DNA of 16,380 nt from JBLNDG01 sp050261415 (GTDB taxonomy: Bacteria; Bacillota; Clostridia; Lutisporales; Lutisporaceae): NCBI GenBank assembly GCA_050261415.1, contig JBLNDG010000093.1, positions 1 to 16,380 of the forward strand, read 5' to 3'. The position numbers and the translations under genes were made by a program. Positions 7,080 through 13,497 of the stretch are shown here, piece after piece; the first letter of the stretch is position 1; every line of letters begins with the position of its first letter. The notes beneath the pieces were generated by a model. The model was not told where the DNA came from. It searched no databases and worked only from the letters and a program-made list of their open reading frames with translations.

Positions 7080-7481
7080 ATGAATCCCACTCTAAATACC
7101 GTACATTCCATGCATTCAACGCATGGCAGTTTAAATGAACATTTCAAGCTTCCGCAGAAGTATTGCTTTCCGATAGTGGCGCTCATATTGGGATATTCTG
7201 AAAATGGCGGAGTGGTAAGGGGAAGGCTGGATGGTCCCGGGGTTGTCCACTATCAGGAGTACCACAGATTGGATGAGACAGAACTTGAAGAGCAGGTAAA
7301 GGAATACGATATGGAAGATAAAAATATGGGAGTGGTTTTCTTTAAGAGCAGCAAAGAACAGCCTTACAGCAGATATCTTGACTGGTTCTACCGTATCTGG
7401 TCCAGACCCAAACCGGAGTTCTATGAAGGCAGGAAGGTTGAAATTATGCAATTCCTGAAGAAGACCGGTTTCATTGAGTAA
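7080..7481 (+). CDS. Shortened nitroreductase-like protein (C-terminal half only)
   Basis: The frame encodes 133 residues. From about residue 22 it resembles the C-terminal part of clostridial nitroreductases: LPQKYCFPIVALILGYSEN (24-42) followed by GRLDGPGVVHYQEYHRL and an acidic helix. The N-terminal half that carries the RR(T/S)xRxF motif and most FMN contacts is missing. The first residues MNPTLNTV look like the normal start of such an enzyme, so an internal deletion of roughly 130-150 residues is the simplest explanation. A CCATGC / GCATGG dyad (7108-7113 with 7121-7126) sits at the suspected joint. The frame is open, GGAG lies 8 bases upstream, and a MarR operator precedes it, so a short protein may still be made. 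It can hardly bind FMN alone; nitroreductases are dimers, so it could only act with a partner. A genuine small protein is less likely. Confidence 0.65.
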   Translation: MNPTLNTVHSMHSTHGSLNEHFKLPQKYCFPIVALILGYSENGGVVRGRLDGPGVVHYQEYHRLDETELEEQVKEYDMEDKNMGVVFFKSSKEQPYSRYLDWFYRIWSRPKPEFYEGRKVEIMQFLKKTGFIE

Positions 7482-7507
7482 AGGTAATAAAAGAAGGAGG
7501 AATTTTA

Positions 7508-8149
7508 ATGGACGTTTATGAAGCTATCTTTTCGAGGAGAACGGTGAGGGATTTTAAAGACAGGGCAATAGAAAGGGACATACTGGAGAAAATTATCGAT
7601 GCTGGACTGCAGGCACCTTCAAATAACCATATGAGACAGTGGGAATTTATCATTTTGGATAATGGCCCTGAAAGGTTAAGGGCTATTGAAAAGGTGGAAA
7701 AAAACCTCACTGAAGGTGATGCTTTGCTGGCTTTGGATAATTGGGGATTTACGGACAAATTCCAGTGTGACATGTATATAGATGCGATTCCGAAACAGTA
7801 TAGGATGCTTTTGGATTCAGGCAGCCTCATAATTCCATGCTTCCGGCAGAAGAGCCCGCTTTTAAAGCCTGACTCCCTATCAGGGCTGAACGGTTTTGCT
7901 TCAATATGGTGCTGTATTGAAAACATGCTGCTGGCAGCGGTTGCCGAAGGGATATACGGTGTGACAAGGATACCTGATGACGAGGAAACTGTACACATAA
8001 AGACAGTATTAAATATACCGGATGAGTATGAAGTACCCTGCTATTTGGCTTTAGGGTATCCGGAAGAAAACAAAGCTGATATCAAACAGCATACGATAAA
8101 GGCATCAGAAAGAATGCATTACAACACCTTCCGTTGTGTGAAAATATAG
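7508..8149 (+). CDS. Nitroreductase-family FMN oxidoreductase
   Basis: This complete 213-residue protein of the NAD(P)H-dependent nitroreductase family would use FMN to reduce nitro compounds, quinones, enones or similar substrates. The N-terminus has AIFSRRTVRDFKD (residues 6-18), whose arginines contact the FMN phosphate. APSNNHMRQWEF (about 36-47) is the second FMN segment. LLAAVAEGIYGVTRIPDD near 140-160 and the closing LALGYPEE (about 178-185) are typical. The start ATG has GGAGG 8 bases upstream. It follows the shortened nitroreductase gene by 26 bases and is the third gene of the MarR operon, so it is probably induced when MarR releases the DNA. The substrate cannot be read from sequence. 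Confidence 0.9.
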   Translation: MDVYEAIFSRRTVRDFKDRAIERDILEKIIDAGLQAPSNNHMRQWEFIILDNGPERLRAIEKVEKNLTEGDALLALDNWGFTDKFQCDMYIDAIPKQYRMLLDSGSLIIPCFRQKSPLLKPDSLSGLNGFASIWCCIENMLLAAVAEGIYGVTRIPDDEETVHIKTVLNIPDEYEVPCYLALGYPEENKADIKQHTIKASERMHYNTFRCVKI

Positions 8150-8197
8150 CGCCGGCATCTGCGCCTGCTCAAGAGTATTTATTCGCGAAAGTGACAG

Positions 8198-8226
8198 TAG
8201 AAAGTAGTTGGAAAGAAGAATATAAT
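8198..8226 (+). promoter_or_regulatory. Candidate promoter of the NYN-domain gene
   Basis: A perfect TATAAT at 8221-8226 has TAGAAA 17 bases upstream (8198-8203), a 4 of 6 match to the -35 consensus. It is 65 bases before the start codon. The call rests mainly on the -10 box. Confidence 0.4.
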
Positions 8227-8291
8227 TAGAATTGTAAAGACTTGGTTTTCGATGATTTTATTGAAAACTACAGGTGCAAAGGAGATAAACA

Positions 8292-9044
8292 ATGGATAAG
8301 GATAAGAGGATTGCTGTTCTGATTGATGCTGACAATGTATCAGATAAATATATCAAATACATAATTGATGAAATTTCAAATCATGGAATACCAACATATA
8401 AAAGGATTTATGGGGATTGGACCAAGCCCCAGCTAGCTTCGTGGAAGAATGTATTGCTCAATTATTCAATAACTCCAATACAACAATATAGTTATACTAC
8501 AGGTAAAAATTCAACCGATTCAGCATTAATAATTGATGCCATGGATATACTTTATTCGAATAATGTGGATGGGTTCTGTATTGTTTCAAGTGATAGTGAT
8601 TTTACTAGATTAGCGGCTCGCCTAAGGGAAGCAGGTATGTATGTTATTGGGATGGGAGAAAAGAAAACTCCTACGCCATTCATATCGGCCTGTGAAAAGT
8701 TCAAATATCTTGAAGTCTTAGTTTCAATGGCATCAAAACCCGAGGTATCCAAAAGTGTTAAAGTAATACAAGCGCAAGAAGAGGAAAAGGTGGGTATGGT
8801 TAGTATCGATAAGTTGATAGAGACTATTAAAACCATTATTACTGAGATTTCAGATGAAGACGGTTGGGCGTTTTTAGGTGAATTAGGAAGTACTCTTACC
8901 AAGCGTTATCCGGATTTTGACACTAGAAACTACGGTTATACAAAGCTTACGCCTTTTGTATCCTCTTTAAACCAATTTGATATAAAATCAGCAAAAACTA
9001 GCAATCCCAATATAAGTCTTAAATATATCAGAAATAAAGAATAA
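8292..9044 (+). CDS. NYN-domain (LabA-like) putative ribonuclease with C-terminal OST-HTH/LOTUS domain
   Basis: This 250-residue protein has two domains. The NYN/PIN-like domain spans residues 1-145. Its acidic metal-binding residues are visible: D12 and D14 in VLIDADN, D76 in NSTDSALIIDAMDIL, and D101 and D103 in IVSSDSDF. The order IDADN...TDSALIIDA...SSDSDF is the DUF88/LabA signature. A charged linker (about 146-168) leads to an OST-HTH (LOTUS) domain at about 169-248, a predicted RNA-binding winged helix. Together these suggest a protein that binds and perhaps cuts RNA, as proposed for NYN-OST-HTH proteins in general; the target is unknown. ATG 8292 has AGGAG at good spacing. Base composition is visibly more AT-rich than in the flanking operons, which fits horizontal gain, but I have not computed it. 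There is no clear operon partner: a gene remnant follows. Confidence 0.88.
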   Translation: MDKDKRIAVLIDADNVSDKYIKYIIDEISNHGIPTYKRIYGDWTKPQLASWKNVLLNYSITPIQQYSYTTGKNSTDSALIIDAMDILYSNNVDGFCIVSSDSDFTRLAARLREAGMYVIGMGEKKTPTPFISACEKFKYLEVLVSMASKPEVSKSVKVIQAQEEEKVGMVSIDKLIETIKTIITEISDEDGWAFLGELGSTLTKRYPDFDTRNYGYTKLTPFVSSLNQFDIKSAKTSNPNISLKYIRNKE

Positions 9045-9084
9045 GGAGTTGTGTTTTTTCCTGTAATATAAATAGGTTAAAAAG

Positions 9085-9419
9085 ATGAGGGCGATGTTTG
9101 ATGTTACGGTTCTTGGGGAGTTGCCGATAGATTTTACTCCTGCGGGGGTATCGGAGTATGGAAATATATGCTACGAGCGGAATCACGGAGGTGCTCCGGC
9201 AAATATGATTTAATAAGGAATTCGCAATACGTAACAGCGTTGATACTTGTAACAGTAGGCGCTGATGGCTGCTTTTGCAGGAAGGGAAACGAGACAGGTT
9301 CCGCAGAAACCATCAGGCAAATAAAGGCGGTTGATACTACAGGGGCGGGAGATGCCTTTCAGGGGGCAGAGGAAGTGATGAGCCTTATAAATGAAGCACA
9401 TTCTGCTTCCAAACAATAA
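9085..9419 (+). pseudogene. Remnant of a PfkB-family sugar kinase (fructokinase-like)
   Basis: Three pieces of a fructokinase are joined. Piece one (9085-9213) reads MFDVTVLGELPIDFTPAGVS and then ERNHGGAPANM, the normal N-terminal substrate-binding part, and ends at TAA 9211-9213. Piece two, in another frame (about 9214-9365), reads TALILVTVGADGCFCRKG and then AVDTTGAGDAFQG, the ATP/catalytic signature with its GAGD motif. Piece three (about 9366-9419) reads AEEVMSLINEAHSASKQ, which looks like the normal C-terminal end. About 180 residues between the first two pieces and about 40-50 after the GAGD motif are missing. With two deletions and a frame change, no kinase can be made. The remains suggest former use of fructose or sucrose. 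Confidence 0.85.
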
Positions 9420-9428
9420 TAAGCATAG

Positions 9429-9463
9429 AGCCGGAAAGAAATTTCCGGCTTTTAAATTTTTTT
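9429..9463 (+). terminator. Rho-independent terminator of the kinase remnant
   Basis: A 9-bp stem, AGCCGGAAA (9429-9437) with TTTCCGGCT (9442-9450), has a GAAA loop and is followed by TTTAAATTTTTTT. The T tract overlaps the upstream end of the next open frame, so that frame has no room for a normal promoter and leader. Confidence 0.88.
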
Positions 9464-10136
9464 GAAAAAACAGAAAAATAACTATAGACATTTTAATGAT
9501 ATCTTTATAGCATTGCAGGGGAAGATGGGCGGAACCAAAAAGGATATTGACGGGATTAAGAAGGACTTCAGGGTGTATGTCGAGTATTTCTTTGAAAACC
9601 CCAATGTTTTTAAGTTTTTCTATTTCCATCGCCTGTACAGACCTGTCGGAGAAACTGGAGATACGCAGGAAGAACCTGATTTTGATGCTATGTGGGAAGA
9701 AACCTTCAGGGAATTTGTACAATCGGGCAAGCTGCGGGGGTCGGACATTGAGGTACTGGCCAAAACACTGATTTATACCATACACGGGCTGGTAACGCTA
9801 TGCTTTTCCGGTAACGGGAATTTGACAGAGGAAAAGGTGTATAAGGATTTGGACATACAAAATGTAGATTTGTCAAAGGTCGGGGATGGAACCTACACGG
9901 GCGGCTACAAAGTATTTCCGGTAGCAGTTGAAGTCAGGGTGAGGGTAGAAAACCACAGTATAACAGAGATCGAGCTTGTTAAGCATACCAATGGACAGGG
10001 TGCCCCCGCGGAAGTAATACCGCGCAGGGTTATAGAGTCCCAGTCCCTGGATGTGGATATAGTCTCCGGCGCCACATACAGCAGCAAGGTAATATTAAAA
10101 TCAATAGAAAATGCATTAAAAAGTGCAAACAAATAG
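9462..10136 (+). CDS. Chimera: TetR C-terminal domain fused to an FMN-binding domain (probable deletion product)
   Basis: The 224-residue frame joins two unrelated halves. Residues 1 to about 132 resemble the ligand-binding C-terminal domain of a TetR regulator (VEYFFENPNVFKFFYFHRLY at 40-59, then a long helix with TLIYTIHGLVTLCFSGNG). The DNA-binding helix-turn-helix that should come first is absent. Residues about 135-224 are a complete FMN-binding domain: VDLSKVGDGTYTGGY, then DIVSGATYSSK with the Thr that normally carries covalent FMN. In its usual setting this domain follows a membrane anchor and lies outside the cell; here the anchor is gone. A deletion joining a tetR gene to a neighbouring FMN-protein gene explains this. 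The frame begins with a TTG inside the terminator T tract; the first ATG is 9525, with AGGGG only 3 bases away. Translation is doubtful. The flavodoxin/ferredoxin gene follows after 17 bases. Confidence 0.72.
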   Translation: MKKQKNNYRHFNDIFIALQGKMGGTKKDIDGIKKDFRVYVEYFFENPNVFKFFYFHRLYRPVGETGDTQEEPDFDAMWEETFREFVQSGKLRGSDIEVLAKTLIYTIHGLVTLCFSGNGNLTEEKVYKDLDIQNVDLSKVGDGTYTGGYKVFPVAVEVRVRVENHSITEIELVKHTNGQGAPAEVIPRRVIESQSLDVDIVSGATYSSKVILKSIENALKSANK

Positions 10137-10153
10137 AAATAGGGGTAATTTAT

Positions 10154-10951
10154 ATGAGTAATGTAGAAATCTATTATTTTTCAGGGACCGGTAATTCATT
10201 ACACGTAGCGAGAGAGCTACAGGAGCGGATCCCGGAAACAAAGCTTATACCGATTGTAAGCCTTTTGAACAAGGAAGTTATTGAAACTAATGCGGAAACG
10301 ATAGGATTTGTTTTCCCGATATATTTGACAGCAATCCCAATACCCGTGAAAAATTTTATTAAAAAACCGGACTTAAGATCGGCCAAATATATTTTCGCAA
10401 TGGCGACACGAATCGGAACTACTCACAGCGCTTTTATAAGCGTAGAAAAAATATTGAAGAAAAAAGGCAAAAGGCTGAATTCACATTTTTCTCTTAATAT
10501 GGCGAGCAATGATCCAAAATTTGATTACAAAGTTCCAACAGAAGAAGAAATAGCAAAATTGGAAGCAGCAGTTCACGAAAGGCTTGATTCTATTGCGGGC
10601 ATTATAAAAAATAAAGAAAATAATAGGGAGAAGGATATTTACTGCACATCCCGTGTCCGTTTCCTGGGGCTTACTTCTTTGCTGGTGACTCTTACAGAAC
10701 GTCTTAAAGACAATTTATATGCCGATTCAAAATGCACTGGGTGTGGGATATGTGAAAAGGTTATAAAAATGGAGGATGGAAAACCTGTATGGCAGGATGA
10801 TATTAAATGCTATCACTGTGCTGCATGCCTCAATTATTGCCCTATGCAGTCCGCCCAGATAAAATCATACACTGAAAAAAACGGAAGGTATTCTCATCCA
10901 TATGCAACTGTAGAAGATATAGCAGTGCAAAAACATGATGCCGCCCTGTAA
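10154..10951 (+). CDS. EFR1-type flavodoxin/ferredoxin fusion protein with incomplete first 4Fe-4S motif
   Basis: This 265-residue redox protein has an N-terminal flavodoxin-like domain (about 1-155, FMN phosphate loop FSGTGNS at 9-15) and a C-terminal two-cluster ferredoxin domain (about 190-240). The second cluster motif is complete: C219, C222, C225 and C229 followed by P. The first has only C194, C197 and C200 (CTGCGIC) and then runs EKVIKMEDGK. The expected fourth Cys-Pro, about three residues after C200, is missing, which looks like an in-frame loss of 4-6 residues. Cluster I would be missing or a 3Fe-4S type. EFR1 proteins are thought to pass electrons between flavin and Fe-S partners in the cytoplasm. 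ATG 10154 has AGGGG 9 bases upstream. It lies 17 bases after the chimera, and no terminator follows. Confidence 0.85.
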   Translation: MSNVEIYYFSGTGNSLHVARELQERIPETKLIPIVSLLNKEVIETNAETIGFVFPIYLTAIPIPVKNFIKKPDLRSAKYIFAMATRIGTTHSAFISVEKILKKKGKRLNSHFSLNMASNDPKFDYKVPTEEEIAKLEAAVHERLDSIAGIIKNKENNREKDIYCTSRVRFLGLTSLLVTLTERLKDNLYADSKCTGCGICEKVIKMEDGKPVWQDDIKCYHCAACLNYCPMQSAQIKSYTEKNGRYSHPYATVEDIAVQKHDAAL

Positions 10952-11024
10952 TGGTATATATCATAAATTGGATAAATTTAATGCAGAATATGAATAACTA
11001 TACAGATTAAAGGCGTGGTGACAA

Positions 11025-11690
11025 ATGAAGCAGCAAGGAATGGTTTTTGAGAAGGAAATTACAGTAAGGCTGAGGCTACAGTATCTTTTGTACCTACCCC
11101 CTGAATACGGCGCCGACAAGGCCAAAAAGTGGCCTCTATTGGTTTTCCTGCATGGAGCGGGAGAAGTGGGGGACAATCTTGAACTGGTAAAGAGGTACGC
11201 GATTCCAAGGATGATAGAGGCGGGTCAGGACTTTCCTTTCCTGGTAGTATCGCCTCAGTGCCATGAGAATACTTATTGGGATATGCACTTTGAAGCAATG
11301 GATGAGCTTATCAGTGATATTGAGGATAAATATGCGGTTGATAGCGGCAAAATATATCTTACAGGTATAAGTATGGGAGGCTTCGGGTGCTTTGATTTCG
11401 CAATGGCTTATCCCGGACGGTTTGCGGCAGTTGTTCCGGTTTGCGGCGGTGCCAGCTATCCGGAACTTGCCGAGGTGATAAAGGATGTTCCGGTATGGGT
11501 GTTCCATGGTGCAATTGATGAGGCAGTGCCGGTTGAGGAGTCGGAAAAAGTGGTAAAAGTATTAAGAGGCTGCAAAGGTAATGTGAAGTTTACAGTGTAC
11601 CCGGAAAATGGCCATGATGTATGCTCCCTGGCTTATCTGCACCCAGGGCTTTTTGAATGGCTTCTTCAGCAGAGGAAAGAAGTAAGCTAA
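11025..11690 (+). CDS. Alpha/beta-hydrolase, prolyl-oligopeptidase/esterase type
   Basis: This complete 221-residue alpha/beta-hydrolase is probably a serine esterase. PLLVFLHGAGEVGDN (37-51) supplies the oxyanion-hole segment. The nucleophile is S116 in GISMGG, the likely acid is D165 in FHGAIDEAVP, and the likely base is H197 in ENGHDVC. These are in the right order and spacing for the dienelactone hydrolase/peptidase S9-like group that includes CE1-type carbohydrate esterases. There is no signal peptide or extra domain, so it acts in the cytoplasm. A role in removing ester groups from imported plant oligosaccharides would fit the GH127-like gene elsewhere in the window, but this is inference. 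ATG 11025 is preceded by a modest GGTG site. It lies 73 bases after the EFR1 gene and may be co-transcribed with it. I see no hairpin terminator after it. Confidence 0.85.
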   Translation: MKQQGMVFEKEITVRLRLQYLLYLPPEYGADKAKKWPLLVFLHGAGEVGDNLELVKRYAIPRMIEAGQDFPFLVVSPQCHENTYWDMHFEAMDELISDIEDKYAVDSGKIYLTGISMGGFGCFDFAMAYPGRFAAVVPVCGGASYPELAEVIKDVPVWVFHGAIDEAVPVEESEKVVKVLRGCKGNVKFTVYPENGHDVCSLAYLHPGLFEWLLQQRKEVS

Positions 11691-11887
11691 CAACCTGATA
11701 AAGCTAGAAAATAAAGGCGTGTGGGAAAAATTAACAATTTCTGCATGTCTTTAATTATGTAAATTTTAAATTTAAAGATAACAAATACAAATATGCGCAA
11801 GTTAAAGCAACTAATATGCTATGCATTTAAACAGTGCAAAAATCTTCAAATTTATATTTTTTACGAAAAATGGGGATACTAAATAGT

Positions 11888-11916
11888 TTGTAAAAAAATA
11901 TTTGCAGTGCTAGAAT
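11888..11916 (+). promoter_or_regulatory. Candidate promoter of the ATP synthase operon
   Basis: TTGTAA (11888-11893), a 17-base spacer and TAGAAT (11911-11916) lie 45 bases before the first atp gene. The rest of 11691-11887 is AT-rich and holds no gene that I can see. Confidence 0.55.
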
Positions 11917-11961
11917 AGTTTCATGTTGTAAAGTAATAATTTTCTTGGGAAGGATATATGT

Positions 11962-12339
11962 GTGAGTACTTGTAGTGATATGGAAGTCAAGGATATATAT
12001 AGCAAATCGTTGAAATACATGATTGTAACTTTTATCCTTTTGCTGCTTGTTTTTTATAATAATAAATCAATTGCTTTTACGTATGTTTTGGGGGGGCTCG
12101 CGTGTCTCGGCAACTTCAGACTTTTAATTAGATCAATAGAGGGCATGTTTGGCACAAGAACCCACACCAAAGCTTTTTTTAATTGCTTTTATGGGCTAAG
12201 ATTTCTTATCGTACTTTTTGTCTTGTGGTGTGCTGTTAGGATAAGCATTGTAAATCTGATTTTTGCCATGCTCGGTCTCATGTGGCTGAAGTTGGTAATA
12301 ACTTTGCAGGCAATATTTATAAATATAAAAGTTAGATAG
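11962..12339 (+). CDS. atpI: ATP synthase subunit I (AtpI family)
   Basis: This 125-residue membrane protein is the first gene of the atp operon. Four hydrophobic segments are visible, at about residues 19-33, 37-52, 73-92 and 95-117. Members of this family help assemble the c-ring and may assist cation supply. Sequence conservation in the family is low, so the call rests on size, four-helix topology and position directly before atpB. The start is GTG 11962 with GGGAAGGA 7 bases upstream; the ATG at 11958 is out of frame and stops after five codons, and ATG 11980 lacks a ribosome binding site. The next gene follows after 17 bases. Confidence 0.82.
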   Translation: MSTCSDMEVKDIYSKSLKYMIVTFILLLLVFYNNKSIAFTYVLGGLACLGNFRLLIRSIEGMFGTRTHTKAFFNCFYGLRFLIVLFVLWCAVRISIVNLIFAMLGLMWLKLVITLQAIFINIKVR

Positions 12340-12356
12340 GTCCGGAGTGATGAATT

Positions 12357-13046
12357 ATGCATGAAATTAAACTATTCGGTATAAATGTTCAGATCGCCCA
12401 ATCAATAATAAACATGTGGTATATAATGCTTGTGCTTGCTTTGATAGCGCTGGGAATAAATATATACTTGAAAATGGGAAAGTTCAAGCTGGTACCTGAA
12501 AGCAAATTTCAAATATGTGTAGAGGCTATTGTTGAATTTTTCTATAACATATCCAAATCAACAATGGGGGAAAAGAATGCTCAGCTGGCTCCATATATAG
12601 GTACTATTTCGATATTTCTGTTACTTTCAAACCTGGTAGGGCTGCTAGGCATGAGAAAGGTCCCGACTACAGATTACTCAGTAGCTTTGGGCTTCGCTCT
12701 TACCACATTTTTTATAGTGCAGTCACACCAATTGAAAGCTCACGGGCTAAAGGGATATGTAAAGGAAATATTCGTGCCGATTCCTCTGTTGTTTCCCCTT
12801 AACCTGCTGGAAAAGTTTACACCGGTGCTTTCAATGAGTCTGCGTCTTTTTGGGAATATAACCGCAGGAGTCATAATAATGGAGCTTGTATATAGCGCAT
12901 TAAGGAGTGTTTCGGTATTCGCCATGGCATTTGTGCCGGTGCCTCTGCATTTTTACTTTGATATATTCGACGGATTTATACAAACCATGGTGTTTGTGAT
13001 TCTCACAATGGAGTTGACTGCCAATGCAACAGCAGTTGATGAATAA
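12357..13046 (+). CDS. atpB: F1Fo ATP synthase subunit a
   Basis: This 229-residue integral membrane subunit forms the ion half-channels of Fo together with the c-ring. The key arginine is R163 in LSMSLRLFGNITAG (158-171), the family signature. Five to six membrane segments are visible, and the C-terminal helix has FDGFIQTMVFVILTMELTANA. The length is near that of other Firmicutes a subunits. ATG 12357 follows CCGGAGTGATG. It is the second gene of the operon and is separated from atpE by a 110-base spacer, unusually long for this operon. Whether it carries protons or sodium cannot be settled from this chain alone; see the c subunit. Confidence 0.95.
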   Translation: MHEIKLFGINVQIAQSIINMWYIMLVLALIALGINIYLKMGKFKLVPESKFQICVEAIVEFFYNISKSTMGEKNAQLAPYIGTISIFLLLSNLVGLLGMRKVPTTDYSVALGFALTTFFIVQSHQLKAHGLKGYVKEIFVPIPLLFPLNLLEKFTPVLSMSLRLFGNITAGVIIMELVYSALRSVSVFAMAFVPVPLHFYFDIFDGFIQTMVFVILTMELTANATAVDE

Positions 13047-13095
13047 AAACAGATTAAGTTAGGGGTGATAATCATATTAAACTAATGTTAAGGAT

Positions 13096-13139
13096 GATAA
13101 ATAGAAATTATATAAATTTATTTAGCTAAATCATTTATC
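13096..13139 (+). other. AU-rich dyads in the atpB-atpE spacer
   Basis: GATAAAT (13096-13102) pairs with ATTTATC (13133-13139), and the palindrome ATTTAGCTAAAT lies at 13120-13131. They sit directly before the very strong ribosome binding site AAAGGAGGA of atpE. Such a region could shape mRNA processing or raise translation of the c subunit, which is needed in many copies. The spacer holds no gene. Confidence 0.3.
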
Positions 13140-13156
13140 TAAAGGAGGAAAAATAA

Positions 13157-13411
13157 ATGGATCCAAGAGCATTTGTAATAGTTGGTTGTGCAATAGCCGC
13201 TGCAATCGCTGTACTAGTAGCTGCTGCTGCAGCAATAAGTGAAGGACTGGCAACGGCAAAGGCGGTAGAAGCAGTAGGCAGACAGCCTGAAGCAAGAAGT
13301 GAAATAGTCTCGACACTTATTATCGGTAATGCTCTCACAGAATCAAACTCAATATATGGTCTTCTGATATCTCTGCTTATCATTTTCGTATTGTCAGGAA
13401 AACTAGGCTAG
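13157..13411 (+). CDS. atpE: F1Fo ATP synthase subunit c, two-carboxylate (Na+-type) ion site
   Basis: This 84-residue hairpin of two membrane helices is joined by the polar loop GRQPEAR (41-47), the conserved contact with the central stalk. The essential carboxylate is E62 in ALTESNSIYGL (59-69). Aligned to Ilyobacter tartaricus numbering (add 3), E62 is position 65, S63 is position 66 and Y67 is position 70, all part of the sodium-binding signature. Position 32, usually Gln in sodium rings, is E29. A Glu at 32 with Glu at 65 and Ser at 66 is the two-carboxylate arrangement reported for the sodium-driven Fusobacterium nucleatum rotor. Helix 1 is alanine-rich: A22, A24, A26, S28 and G30 occupy the places of the usual GxGxGxGxG motif. 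The ribosome binding site AAAGGAGGA is nearly ideal. Sodium coupling is inferred from these residues. Confidence 0.95.
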   Translation: MDPRAFVIVGCAIAAAIAVLVAAAAAISEGLATAKAVEAVGRQPEARSEIVSTLIIGNALTESNSIYGLLISLLIIFVLSGKLG

Positions 13412-13447
13412 GATGAGGGATGTTGGCAAACCATCTCTTAAGTATGA

Positions 13448-13464
13448 GGAGGCTTGATGCCTCC
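13448..13464 (+). other. GC-rich hairpin in the atpE-atpF spacer
   Basis: GGAGGC (13448-13453) and GCCTCC (13459-13464) form a 6-bp stem with the loop TTGAT. No T tract follows, so it is not a full terminator. It may protect the 3' end of atpE mRNA or reduce read-through, giving more c subunit than b subunit. The upper arm also resembles a ribosome binding site that the hairpin would mask. Confidence 0.45.
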
Positions 13465-13497
13465 GTGCTTTATATTAGGGGGCTTGGAGGGTAATAT

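Noticed and set aside
8150..8200. GCGCCGGCATCTGCGCC region as a terminator after the nitroreductase
   Set aside because: No stem of useful length followed by a T tract could be drawn.
9210..9785. Minus-strand open frame of 191 codons over the kinase remnant and chimera
   Set aside because: The opposite strand shows real protein signatures (TTGAGDAF and the TetR C-terminal domain); this is its shadow.
13131..13383. Two minus-strand frames opposite atpE
   Set aside because: They mirror the alanine-rich c subunit, giving leucine- or alanine-rich nonsense.
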